In this document: one piece after another, positions 46,887 through 59,649 of the stretch
Layout: each line of letters begins with the position of its first letter
Numbering within the stretch: the first letter of the stretch is position 1
Origin: Rhynchospora pubera
Lineage: Eukaryota > Streptophyta > Magnoliopsida > Poales > Cyperaceae
Direction: 5' to 3'
NCBI GenBank assembly: GCA_028095005.1
Contig: CM051460.1
Span: 17,221,501-17,285,500, forward strand
DNA length: 64,000 nt
Notes under the pieces: generated by a model
Told to the model about the DNA's origin: nothing
The model's database searches: none
Seen by the model: the letters and a program-made list of their open reading frames with translations, nothing else
Position numbers and translations under genes: made by a program

Positions 46887-49800
46887 CTCTAACAGACTCC
46901 CAAAAAAAAAACAAAAAATAAGAAAGAAAACAACAAAGGACTTAAAGTTAACATTGCCAGTATCTAATTTGTTTTGTTGCCCCATTACACGGTTTCTATC
47001 TTCTCAAGCCTCCCCTGGTCAATTTCCTTAAAGTTACAACAAAAAAAAAATTTGTAATTTTCTAATTTCAACGTTATTAATTGGGAGTTGTAGTTGTGAG
47101 CGTTCAGTGTATCCAACAAAAAAATTATGTGCAGAAAGAACAAAGTCATATAAAGAGGCATATATAGAGGTCAAAAGGTCAAAGTAAGAATAGACTAAGT
47201 CACAACAACATGCTGATGACAAACGCGATGATATATACTAGTAGAATGGAAAACACGTTGCGCCCAAATGTATGGTAATTTCAATTACTTGGGAGCCAAA
47301 GTTGTTTACTGAGATTATTTGAGAAATATAATGCACTCTTTGGTTTTTTCTGTCTGACCCACCAAAATCGGTCATGTAGGATCTGCAAGAACATTTGTCG
47401 TTTAGACCTTTCAATTTTTTCCCACTCTTTGACGAGCATGTGCAATTGTGCATTCAGATTCAATGGTTCATTAATAATAATCTAATGAGAATAAAAAAAT
47501 AATAGTAGCAGCAGTAATATTACAATAATATTAATATTAATAATAATAGTGGTTGCAAATCAAACTTTTTGTATGCAATTCAATTGATTTTCTTTTCTCT
47601 ATCATTTATTTTAGGCTAATGTAAACATATTCAAATCAACAAAAAAAAAAAGATGTCATCAAAAGAAAAGTATACCATGCTTAAAAAAAAAAGACAACGG
47701 TTGTACTTGTAATAATTTTAGACCGCATCAATGCGCCGATATCATACATGATTGATTTGAGAAAAGAGAGAAAAAAAAATTTACATAACTTGGCAATGAC
47801 TTTGATATGTGCTAGAATTTTTTTTCTTTTAATTAAGAATGCCAAAATAGTACAACTTGAACCCAGATCCAATATGAGGCAGCAAATTAAATTATTATTA
47901 TTTTAAGACAGAATTAGGATATTGATGTTAGTAAAGACAGACAACGTGAAAACCGAGATCCACGTTGAGTCCGTCAAATGGTCCCCTATTTTCAATTTTT
48001 TGGGCTCATCTGTTACTAGAGAATAGAGATGTGAGATGTCCATATCTTTTTCATATTTCTCTTTGATAAAAACAACGTCACAAAATTTTAAAATTTATGC
48101 TTTTCTAGAATTTCAAGAAATTAAGAGTCAAATTAACCAAAGCGACAAACTAAAAAAAAATTAAAATGGTCAAAGAAGGGTGTTGGTATATATTACAAAT
48201 TAAACTTCAATAAAAAAATAATTATCCTTTGAAATGATTATTTCGATAATCGACATTTTACTACTTTAATAAATGACGCAGTATTACTGAATGTCATATT
48301 TTTTTGTATCTAGTGAGTCAAATGCATAACTCGTTAGTTTGACCAAATTAAAAGGCATAACTATCTAATTAAATGACTTTCTCTAAAAAAAAACTATCTA
48401 ATTAAATGACAATATTATGGCAACAATTAAGCGTCATATCAACACCCTCTAATCAACCTAAGCAACCCCTTTTGTCATCTGAACAACTAAATACTAACAA
48501 ATTTAAGCATCACATAGTACGAGCTTCTTTTTTGCTTCCCCCATTAATGTGGTATCAAAGAAAGGTACAACCTGATGTGTTTTTTAAAATGTTTTCAAAT
48601 ATATTACAAAATAACAGGAATATTCCTAAAAACATATTTTACTCATTTAAAAAAAATATATGGTTTTAACCTTGCTATTTTTTTACTACATTTATTTTTT
48701 AAATATTATTCTGAATATTTATGTTGTTTACTCTTAATCGGAATTTAGTGTTTTAAAATTTCCAACAAAGTGACTAGCCACTGTTCGTGAAAATATGCAA
48801 GGGAAGTGTAAGAAATGAAAAGGAAATAAAAATTGTAAACAAGCCAAGACAGAAAAAAAAAACTGAAAAAAAGAAACAAATTTTTTGTTCTTCAATGAAG
48901 TTTTTATGACGAGGACTAGACCTATATATACGTCTAAATCACTTTGGAAAAAAAGAATACCATTTGATCTTGTTACATTCTTTTTCTTGGAGGGAAATTT
49001 GACGCCTTAGTCACTAAAGAGTACCTCGACGGCTAAACCCAAAACGGGAGATCTGAAAAGAGATCTCATTTTTATAGGTTAAGGATGACGGATGGTTCTG
49101 ATTGTTTAATACTTAAATTAAAGGTCTAAATTTGAATCCATGTATCCATAACAAAATTATCCTTAATTTATAAGTCAATGTGAAGCGGAATTACTAGTCA
49201 ATTTGATATGCATTTGAAGCAGCTACCTCTTTTTTTTCTTTAAAAAAAAAGGAAAAAAATTGGAAATTGTCTACAAATTGCACACGGTAGACAAGCACAT
49301 AGATTTAAATCTCTCTTAGTGGGTAATTCTTGGGGGAGGGGGGGGTTTATTTTGATAACAATTTGTGATCAACAAGATAGATTATCAAATAAAAAAATAA
49401 AATTGTAGATATCTTTTCTAAGATTTTTATAGATATTGTATTAAATTTGATATAATGAAAACATTGTTTCATAATTGATCATGAGTCAATAAAATAGAAA
49501 TAGTACCATTAAACTTTTAAACAGTCCAATGAATAAGTAATTTTTTATTGATTACATCAGATTTGATATAAAATCTTTCTAAATTATAATTTTTTTATAA
49601 TGATCTTGCATTTGCGATTTATTGATAAATAATCAGTTATCGTAAATGTCAAATGTTTGTTGCATTATAATCTAATTCCCTCGGACAGGTAGACCTACTC
49701 ACCATCATGTACAATTAGTAGTAACTAGTAAGTCAACCAATTTGTGCCATCTCATGACAAATGTGATGTTAATTGTGTCTAAGTTATAAAAGTATTTGAT

Positions 49801-52650
49801 AAAATGGCGAACTAAATATATGCTAGCATTTTTTTTTTTGAAGTACACGTCTCTATTTTGACATGTTTATTTCTTCTCTTTAATTAGATAACGCCGGTAC
49901 AAAAGAACAACTAAACTTATCTGCAGGTCAAATTAATCCGATATGACATGTTGCTGCTGATTGGCCTTTAGGAAGAAATAACGGAAGCCGGTAAATGAAA
50001 ATTTATCCTTTAAATTAATAAATAAATAAATAAAAAGAAGGCTCCACGTACCGGCTTTCTGAATCCATTATTTAAAAACTAAAAAAGAAAAACCGTAAAG
50101 TATAGTACTGACTATTAAGAAGTCTGGCATTTCTATTTTAATCGAGATAATATGAGGATAGCTTGCAACTTTTCTACAATAATTAAAAAATATATACATA
50201 TCATACACATATAATACTTGTCGGTCTTTAATTGAAATAATAATTGTCCATTCTGTAATATCGTTTGTTAATATAACACATTCAATAGAATATAATCACT
50301 AATATTATAAAATACAAATTAGTTAATAAAATTAAAGATTATTGAAATTGGAAAATTAATGTTGGACTTTCAAAGTCAGATATTGTAATAGTATATTTCT
50401 GAAAAATAAATATTATTAGTAATAAACTTTTATTATTTTCATATTTAATTATGGATGATAAAATAGCCGAATTATTGTCACTTATCATTGAACTTGATTG
50501 GCTGTTAAAATGTAGTAGATGAAGTCTGGTTCTTTCGTCTTAATTACTTAAACCTCTTTACAAAGTCCTATTAGGATCAGATGTATTAAAATTTTAATTT
50601 TATAATATATTCTTATCTTGCGACCTATAATTGCTTTAAACATGGGGCCGAAACTTGTTGCCAGATAGCTCATTCCATAAGCCTAGAAATCTCGAATCAA
50701 CAGGCTATCCTTCCACTTGTCACTTGTCACCATTATTTTCCTTTCTAACTTCTTAGCAATCCATTTCAGATATTTTTTCTGCATATACGGATAGGATGAC
50801 AGATATATTTCACATTTGCATCTGATACTAGCTTTTTCTGAGGATATTGGCAATTGGCACTCAAACAATGAAAAGGCGCACTTGCTAACTGAAAAAGTGA
50901 AAATTATATTTATCTTCTTTTTTCATTTTTTTTCCTGTGAGGTCGTCTGGCCTATTTTGTACATGGTAGGCCCCAAGTATATGTGAATTTATAGTTGAAT
51001 TTAATTAGCCATATTTTATTTACTCGTTTTTACTATTAACAGTTCATTTCAGATAGTGAAAACCACTCGAAAGTACATGAAATATTAAACGTCATACACA
51101 AATGCTGGTTAAGTGTAAGGGTAATTTGTAAATTTGTTTGACACGTAAGCCCATCAAATACGATCAGGTGTCAATTTTCAAAATTACAATGGTCAATTCG
51201 AACAGTTAAGTTTGTTTTTCCATAATAAAATTTTTATAAAGATCAAATTTTATTTGTTTCGAATTTTTTAACTACTTTTCTTAAATTTGTAAATCTAATT
51301 AGTTCTGGACCCTCTAATTTTAAAAAATCTAAAAAAATAGTCAAAATTTCGAAAAAGAAAAATTGGTCTCCAAGAAATTTTTAATAGTTTAATCATGAAT
51401 CATGTTTGACGTCAAATCCGTTTGAGCATAGCATTATTCTATCTTTTAGAAATAATATAGTGTCTCACCCGAGTTTTTATTTAAAAAAATTCCTAAAGTA
51501 AATTCCTCGGTAAATAATAAATAAATTTTGAATTTTAGGTAGGCTGGAATATTAAATTCTTACATCATTTTCGGGTTTAGAAAAATGTTGAAATTTAAAC
51601 ATTAGTTCTCAAACTTAGTAGGGTGTCAGAGAAATATGAATTGTTTTAAATTTTTAAACTTAGTATTTATATAAATATTAATGTAGTAATTTATATTTAT
51701 TAAGCATCGAATCACGCTTTTACAGTGCGATGATCGGGACAATTGATTCCTGAAAAAAAAAACATATGGTATAATTATGTGATTTTGTGCTTGTTCATAG
51801 ATTTTTCTCCGACAGAATTTAGATACATAATGCCGAAAAATGATTCGATCTTGGACAATTTAAAACTTTATGTGATTCCCAGATAATTGCTTTCATCATG
51901 ATAGAGTGAAAGGAATAAGAGGGAGGGGGGTGTTAAGAAAAAGGATAGTGTGCAACTAAACGCCTTCTAGTTCTAGGACCTAGTCGGATTTTTGGGAAGT
52001 CGGATCTAAATGGACCTACTCAAGAGTCATACGGGTACGCTTAAGGAGTCTTTTGAAAGGACCAGATCTAGAAGGACTTAAATATGAAAAATGAGCATGA
52101 TCCTTCTCAAACCTTTTTTTTTTTTTTGCTCTCCGAGTTTCGAGAGGCCAGACTTGAAGGACTTCAAGGATTGACAGAGCATGCTATATGTTTTTTTAAA
52201 AAATTATTTAAGCTATATTCAAAATATTAATTTTTTAAGTTATAAAATAAAATTGACATACTATTAATTATATAAGTATAAATTAAAAAAAATTTATTTT
52301 CATTAATAAAATATTTTCAATTTTTCTCTCCTTTAATTTCGATTTAGGGCCGACTATAATATAACTACATAAGCAAAATTCAAAAATTAGTTTTGTTAGC
52401 ATATTAATGAAATACAATAAATATAAATTACAAATGCATTGATAATTTAACATATAAGTTGATAATTTTTAAACTTGACTTAAAATCATCGGGATAGAGA
52501 ATTTTAGAAATGTTTGAAACTGTCAGTTTGGACCAAATCGAATCACACATGACCTGACCATTCAGTTGAAATTGTGTCATGACCCTTCTTAAGTGATAGG
52601 CGGATTTCATATCGAAATATTCAACTTTTTTAAGCCTTACTTTCATTTAA
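46887..52650. other. intergenic, AT-rich, no gene
   Basis: No coding region supported. 51160-51430 shares motifs (CTAAAAAAATAGTCAAAATTTCG) with the elements at 8.2 and 14.1 kb and may be a third, older copy. 51958-52165 contains several short repeats around GGACCTAGTC, GGACCAGATC and GACTTGAAGGACTT. The rest shows nothing recognisable. Confidence 0.5.
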
Positions 52651-52654
52651 ATGT

Positions 52655-54060
52655 TTGTGTTTTAGTTAGGTTTTAATGCAATTTAGGTTAGAATTGTGGT
52701 ACTGCTATTTGCCCTTGTTTAATTTCAGGTTCAATGACGATTTGGTGCAAAATTGGGCCCTAGGCAGAGTTCAAACGGAGCAAGTCAAGATCCAAGCGAC
52801 TGGAGCAAAGGAACAGGGTCAAACCAGACAAGGCTCCTGTTATGGCGACCCGCCAGGATCCTGGCGACCCCGCCAGACTCAAACCGACAGACCTAATTTG
52901 GAGATGATATTTCTGGCAAAGCGTGTTTTCTATTTTCGGAGGAACCAGACATGATCTCCATGCATGGGAACTGTCCTTGAAGCCTATTTAATTATGTGGA
53001 AGGGCACCAAGAGAAGGGAGTCAGATTTTGGAGCAAGATTCAAGAGGAGTTAGCAGAATTCGCACCCAGCCTGTCTCCTGTCGATCCGCTAGGATTCTGT
53101 CGACCCGCCAGGATTCAAGCTGAAGGAGTTTTCTTTAGCTCTTTGTTGTAATTTTTTTCTATTTTCTGTCTTTTGATGCTTAGTTTGTTGAAACATGTTG
53201 TTTTTATGTTTAGCATGACTTGTAGTAAGTAGTTTAGTTTAGGGGCAATTGTAGGGAACCATGACTTAGTAGATTTATGAAGTTTAATCTAGTTTTCTAA
53301 TTTTTATAAGTTGCTTTGTTTTACTTGAGTTTATTTGATTGAATTGAGAATATGAATTGAATTGATATGAAGGTTTGCTCACTTAGTTAGGCCTGACCTA
53401 GTAGATAAGCAAATAGAACCCTAATTTCAAGGTGATTTATATTCCCATACCATAGGATAGTTAGTATACCCAAAAGGTGAAACCGGAACTTAGCCGAGAG
53501 GTTTATTCCCTCCTAAGATCGAGAGATTTAGAATATCCTACCGAATAGTTAAAGCAAACCCTAAAACTTAAGTCAAGAAACGAGGGTTGAAACTTAGGTT
53601 TTTAGGGAGGTTTAGAGGTTAAAACTTAGTTATACCAAATCAAAAACGAGAGTTAGTATTTGGACAAGAGTTTAATCAAAAAATCTGAACTTGGAGAACT
53701 TAGAAACTAATTAAACTGAATTATCGTACTGTTCTGGCGACCCGCCAGGATAGATCCTAGAAGTGGAACCAGATCAATTGACCCAAGTTTAAGTCCATAA
53801 TTCGAGTTTAGATCTTTTCCTTAATAATTAGAGTAATTTAGAGATTAATTAGAGTTTATAATTAATTCCTTTAGTTTAAATTTAATCATTTTAACCATTT
53901 AATCAATCTTTGACTTGTTTACCCTTAATTAATCAAACTTAGTTACTTAAAGTATATAGTTTAGAATAACCGTCTCTGTGGATTCGACCCTCAAGCTACG
54001 CTTCAATAGATTAAATTTGAAATTTAATTTGACTTAAATTTCACCTCCGATCATTAAGTT
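52655..54060 (+). mobile_element. LTR-retrotransposon-derived segment (tentative)
   Basis: The phrase CTCTGTGGATTCGACCCTC at about 53973 is typical of the region near LTR ends in plant Ty3/gypsy (Tat/Ogre-like) elements. The segment contains the motif GCGACCCGCCAGGAT or a variant at about 52845, 52865, 53084, 53098 and 53738. It is less AT-rich than the flanks. No gag or pol coding was found, and I could not define LTR boundaries. The 92-codon ORF at 52676 is a by-product of the GC-richer segment. Confidence 0.4.
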
Positions 54061-54894
54061 TGATCTCTTTAGCCCCTGTCTCTTTTTAAAATCTCTCAAG
54101 GCTTCTTTTAAGCTGAAATCGTGATCTGACCCTTCCTAAACCTGACATTGCTAGACCGTGGTCCTTCCTAAGTCCTTACAAGGCCGAACTAGTCTTTGTG
54201 TCATAAGGACTTGGCCAGGACCGGAGGCTTTTGATGTTCACTGCCGACTATGCATGAAACCGTCTCTAAACTGTCAATTGTATCCTGCTAACGAGAAATA
54301 TGAGTCTAATATTCTAAGAAGCATATTTTACGTCGTTCTTAATGGGATCTTTTATGCAGTTTTACAAAAGGAGCTGTAGTTTATATAACATAATAAGCAA
54401 CACAAATACAAAATATAAAAAGTATTGTTCGCGGATGTTATCCGGGGGGGGGGGGGGGGGGGGGCTAAATGAAACTTGCATCGACCCACCTCAAAAAAAA
54501 ATTTTATTTAATTTTATATTTATTTGTAATTAAAAAATACACAAGAAGTCAGGGATCCATCTCAAAAATTTGAAGAAACCAGCTAGACATGTCGTGTTTA
54601 ATTTGAATTGTACAACGACATAAAAAAAATCGCAAAGGGACTCAGGTATCATTTGTTCCTAGCTAATCGTCTTCTTTCCTCCTACCCAATGAATCTTATT
54701 AAGACAAAACTTAGAATATAATGAAATATTTTGATGAAAAATTATTTATTGTATATATATACTAGTTCGAATCTCGCGCATTACGTGATTAATTCGTCTA
54801 TATAATATTTTGTGAACTTTAGGATATTCTAAATAAAAGCAACCACAAAGGATAAAAAATATAACTTGGATATTATATAAAAACTACCACTAAT
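54061..54894. other. intergenic with a poly(G) run
   Basis: Contains a run of 21 G at 54444-54464. A segment around 54155-54240 with several GGACTT/AAGTCC motifs may belong to the retrotransposon-like segment before it. No gene seen. Confidence 0.5.
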
Positions 54895-55031
54895 GCCTTT
54901 GTTTGGATGGGGTTGGAAGAAGGAAGAAGGCCAAAAAAAAATTATAAACAATCCAAACTCTTCACAAAGTTACACACTTCTCAATACTTCTTCCCTTCTT
55001 CCCTTCTTCCCACACCTATCCAAACGCATCC
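54895..55031. mobile_element. Tourist-like MITE with AAT flanks
   Basis: 137 bp, ends GCCTTTGTTTGGATGG and ATCCAAACGCATCC, core ACTCTTCACAAAGTTACACA. AAT lies on both sides (54892-54894 and 55032-55034). Confidence 0.82.
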
Positions 55032-55650
55032 AATAATAAGAAAAATAAGTGCTCAATGAGATTTCTAAATAACTTATTATGCAAAATTATGAAAAAAATG
55101 AAATTCATAGGAAATTATTGTACTTTTTTGTTATCTTGACTTTTGAATTATTATCTTGTATATTAAATATATTATTTTAGATTTTCTATTATTATCATAA
55201 TATATATTTTTTTCTCATGACTTGTTTTATCTAACATTATTTTAGAATTGTTTATTTAAAAATTATTATTATACTATTAAACGTTACATCATACATATAT
55301 TTTCAGCAAAAAAAATTTTATAGACTTTGCTGACATGAAATTCTAGTTTCGCCACTGGTTATCCCTATTATACGGCCTAAAAAGGCTAAATAAGATTATT
55401 GAAACTCAAAAAGCTGGTATGTCTGGTATTCTTTCGGCATATAGATCCTTAATTTCGTACATGAACTCTAATTATTATTTACATAATGATATCATTGCAT
55501 ATAGACTATATTTTTAAAACATCACATTAATTTAAATTTTATTTGCCGTGATTGTCAGAATTATTTAGTTATATATGTACTTATTGGTCGTATCATTGGA
55601 CAATAATATCGATATCGCCTGATGTGATGGTTCTCACGCATAATTTTATA
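55032..55650. other. intergenic, AT-rich
   Basis: No gene or clear repeat seen. Confidence 0.5.
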
Positions 55651-56364
55651 GGGGGCGTTTATTTGTGTAGCAAGGGGTTGCATAAGTTAAGGATGCTTAA
55701 ATATTTATGTAATGTTATGTAATAGATGTTTGGTTGTGTAGTAAGGATGACTAAGTTAATATATGCATATATTCATGTCAAAAGATTAAAATGCCCTTAT
55801 ATTCATGCCTTTAATTAATTATTATTCTTAAATCATTATTATCAATAATTAATATTACTTGTTAAATATTATTAATTATAATAATTAACCTTTATTATTA
55901 ATTATGATTTTTTAACAATTATTGTTGCTTATTAAATATTAATATTTATTTATTAATATTAATTATTTGTTTATTATTAATTATTATAAAAATTAATTAT
56001 TAATGATAATAAGAAATCATTATTATTATTATTAATTAATATTACTTGTAAAAATATTATTAATTATTATTATTTATTAATTATAATAATTAATATTTAT
56101 TATTAATTATAATTTTTAATAGTTATTTTTACTTGTTAAATATTATTATTTATTAATTATTTGTTAATTATTAAATAATATTATTAATTATTTCTAAGGG
56201 GTATTGTTGGGAATTAAAATTAAAGGTGACCAAGCATAACTTATGCAACCTATTTTGGTTGCATAAGTTATGTACCCTTAAGGCATCTTATGTAAGAGGT
56301 GTTTGGTGATTAAAGAGTGCATAACTTAAGTTATGCATCCTTTAAGTCACAAATAAACGGAGTC
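55651..56364. mobile_element. 714-bp TIR element, ATA duplication, no coding
   Basis: Ends GGGGGCGTTTATTTGTG and, inverted, GACTCCGTTTATTTGTG, flanked by ATA on both sides (55648-55650 and 56365-56367). The sub-terminal regions also mirror each other (TTGCATAAGTTAAGGATGC on the left, GCATAACTTAAGTTATGC on the right). The middle is almost pure ATTAATTATTA-type sequence with many short palindromes. The 3-bp duplication and GGSNCCGTTT-like ends suggest a PIF/Harbinger relative. Confidence 0.75.
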
Positions 56365-56367
56365 ATA

Positions 56368-59300
56368 GTCTTGGAAGTATGTATGAGAAATTGCTACCAA
56401 GAACCAAGGAATAATAATATTACGTGGCCCCAAAATTTTGAGAAGTCAATTTCGAATATATTCACTAACATAATCCGATTCTTGGCACCGTATATTTTTC
56501 CTTTTCATTTATTTTAACACCATATCTTAATGCCAATTTGCTTATATTTCCAGTTTTAATGTGATTGATTGAAATTATATCCGCATAATTGGCACCCAAT
56601 TAAATTCGAAATTCAAGGAAGTGATGCCGGCTTTATTAGAATCTGCCCTTTTGGAACCAAATCTTGTAGGCGAAAGCTGCTGTGGCGCACAATAGAAAAG
56701 GCTCAAAAGAGATTCTAAATTAGCAAAAGAGTAATAAAGTAGAGATTGTAATAGAATAGAAAAGAGGTCACACCAGTACACCACCACACTCCAAGAGGAA
56801 TGGTCAAAGAAAGAGGCTCTACCCTACCTTCTGCGAAACAAAACTAATGTCCCAAGTGCATGGTTCTAAGTCTTCTGTGGCACTTCCATGTCATATTATT
56901 TTTCTAATGTATTATGAATTTATGATGCTCTGAAATGTCAACTTTTTGTGTTAATTTTCTCTCATATATTGTATAATTTTCTTCCTGATCTAGTAGATTA
57001 TTGTTTGAATTGAATGTTTTTTATAATGACTTTTTTTATTTGTATTGTTATTAATACGAATCACTTGTTAACTTTTCTAATAGCGTTGATTCTATGTAAT
57101 GTGATAAGTTTAAATCAATACATATAAATAAAAATAACCGAATTATATGGCAAATGAAAAAAGATATTTAAAAAATGCAACATTCTTTCATAAAAAAAAA
57201 AAGAGAAACCCCTCAAAGTTACGGCCATAGTTTATCCCATCCTAAACGGAAAGGCCTTAAATGGAAGGGAATGGGGGTAGATTGGGGTTAGGAGGGAAGA
57301 AGGTGGGACCCAATTCTCTCATGCTCTTAACCTACTACTCCGAAGTCCTTAGCCACAAGTTCAAGACTTCAAGTGTATAAACCCAGCAGTGCTGTGGTTT
57401 AAACATCAACCGTGTAGTGAGTTTCTGACATTTTAAAAGCTGGAAAAAAAAGAAGTGCATCTTTTTTTTATTATTATAAAGTGTTATTTAATTGTTTCAA
57501 TTCTTCCAAAGTCCATTTATTTTATTTTATTTTATTTTATCCAAACACGTCACCCAAGTTAGCGTGTGTATAAGTATAACCAATTCAAGGAATCCGCATA
57601 TACTGAATGAAAATCACATGATCTTTCGCCATATTTGAACTTAAATTTTTATTTGCAAAGAATGATGTTTGGACGATTTGAAGAGATATAACTTACAGGC
57701 TGTACTGTAATGATCCTATCTTATTACTTGCTAAATTAAATGTCTACTATTCACAAGGCTGGATCCTGTTGTGTATTGGGTAGTACTGACCGTGACCCAG
57801 AAACGGTACAAGAATTATTTAATCACCATTGGCAATTAAGTATACTAGTACGATATCTTTTTTTTTTCCCTTTTTTAAATAAAAATAGTTATCTTTGTTT
57901 GTTTGGTTGACAAGATACTGGAAATATTTGATGTATTTGGGGGGATGAAGTCAAATATGACCTAGTCTAATGCCAGTTTAATTTGACTGTGACCTCTTCA
58001 CCCCCAATTTTCAAACTCTGGTTTTACATGTTTTCCTAAGTTTTTACGTTTTATTGAGACTGATGCTTTTAACTTTCAAGAAATATGCATCCAGTGAAAA
58101 AAAAAGGGCAAGAAAAACAATTCCTGGGTTGGCTGTTTCCCACGTTTGTTAACAAGCTGGGGTGTGAGTTATGCTTCTCACTCGTTTCTGTGATTTTTTT
58201 TTTCTGAATTGGGATGAGCTAAAATTCCCATAAAATGATTAAAATTGTTCAAATAAAAACTTTTTACCCCACAAGCAGAGATCAAATCCTGCATTGTTTT
58301 CTATCTACCCAAAATAAAAGTGGCGAATTTTTCTAAAATACATGAATGGACAGAGCAGCCTCTGTTTGAAGCTGTTAAAATAAAATAATATAATATAGTA
58401 AGAAGTGATGGTAAATTTAATAACCTCCTTTTACTACTTTGGTAATCGATTTTTAAGGAAGAAGTTTCTTTTATTTAGGGAAAAAATTGTTCTTTTCACT
58501 TTTTTTTTTGTCTCATCATATGTTATGCCAAATGTTTTTAAAATAGAACAATATAACTTCTCATCACGTATTAATCAATACTTAGTTTTTTTTTAATTCT
58601 TTTCGGTAGTACTCCAATATGTAATATCAATTCAGCGGATCCGATATCTATATAACACCATCACACAAACTAAGTAGTTGTGCAGTATAAGTAGCTATCC
58701 AAAATCTATTAGCATTACTCTTTCAAGTTTGTGTGAGCTACCAATCTTAGCATATATGTCGAGTAAACCTATTACAACAAATGTAAGAACGGCATGTTCG
58801 CATTAAATTTACAAATATGTTATGTCAATACTTGATTTATTCAAATTAACAGTACAATTATTAAATTAACCCTTACCCCCCAAACAAGTAAACACTTTTA
58901 AGTAGATTTAATTCTACAGTCATTCCAACTGGCATTTTATAACTACAAATGGTACTGTATATAAGACAGTATTTATTTATTCCAAACAAAGTCTTCAATT
59001 ATCAGTATATTTGACTATTATTAAAGATGAGACCTAATGCATTACCACCTACCAACTCACAAGCCTTAGAAATTGCCATACTATTAACTAACAACCACTA
59101 AAATTTAATAGCCACTTTTTTTTTCTTTCCAGGAGGAACTTGAAATCTCGGTCAGCAACATAAATTAAAATAAACAGAGAAATTAATGAGAACTTGTTCA
59201 AGAATTTTAATTCATTTATTTATTACTAATGGAACCTGATAAAAATCAACTAAATTACCTACATTATTGCTTCATATGAACATCTAGTGTTTTGCAAGAG

Positions 59301-59649
59301 CTTTTAACTTCAATGGTATCAGGCAAATGCTATATTAGAGAAATGAGCTTTTCCTTTCATAAATTATTGGCATCTTACAAAAAGTCTAAACAAAGGTTTC
59401 TCTCTGCAACTTTGCAAGTCAGCCTCACTCATCAAATATGCCCCGCTATAGAATTCATTTAGAATTCACAAATATAGCACAATAAGAAATCCAAAGCTTC
59501 GACTTCGGCTAATTACACCGAACTGAAAAGAGCAGTAGGCCGCAAGGCCATTTTGAGTGAGCAATCAAGGGGGAAAAGAAAGCAATCCTCCAGGGTTTAA
59601 TTTACGTCTCGAGTCAGAAAATTCAATTTAAAAAAAAAAATGAAAAATC
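56368..59649. other. intergenic, AT-rich, no gene
   Basis: ORFs of 60-70 codons only, without recognisable features. TTTTA repeats at 57519-57540. No gene, RNA gene or clear mobile element seen. Confidence 0.5.
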
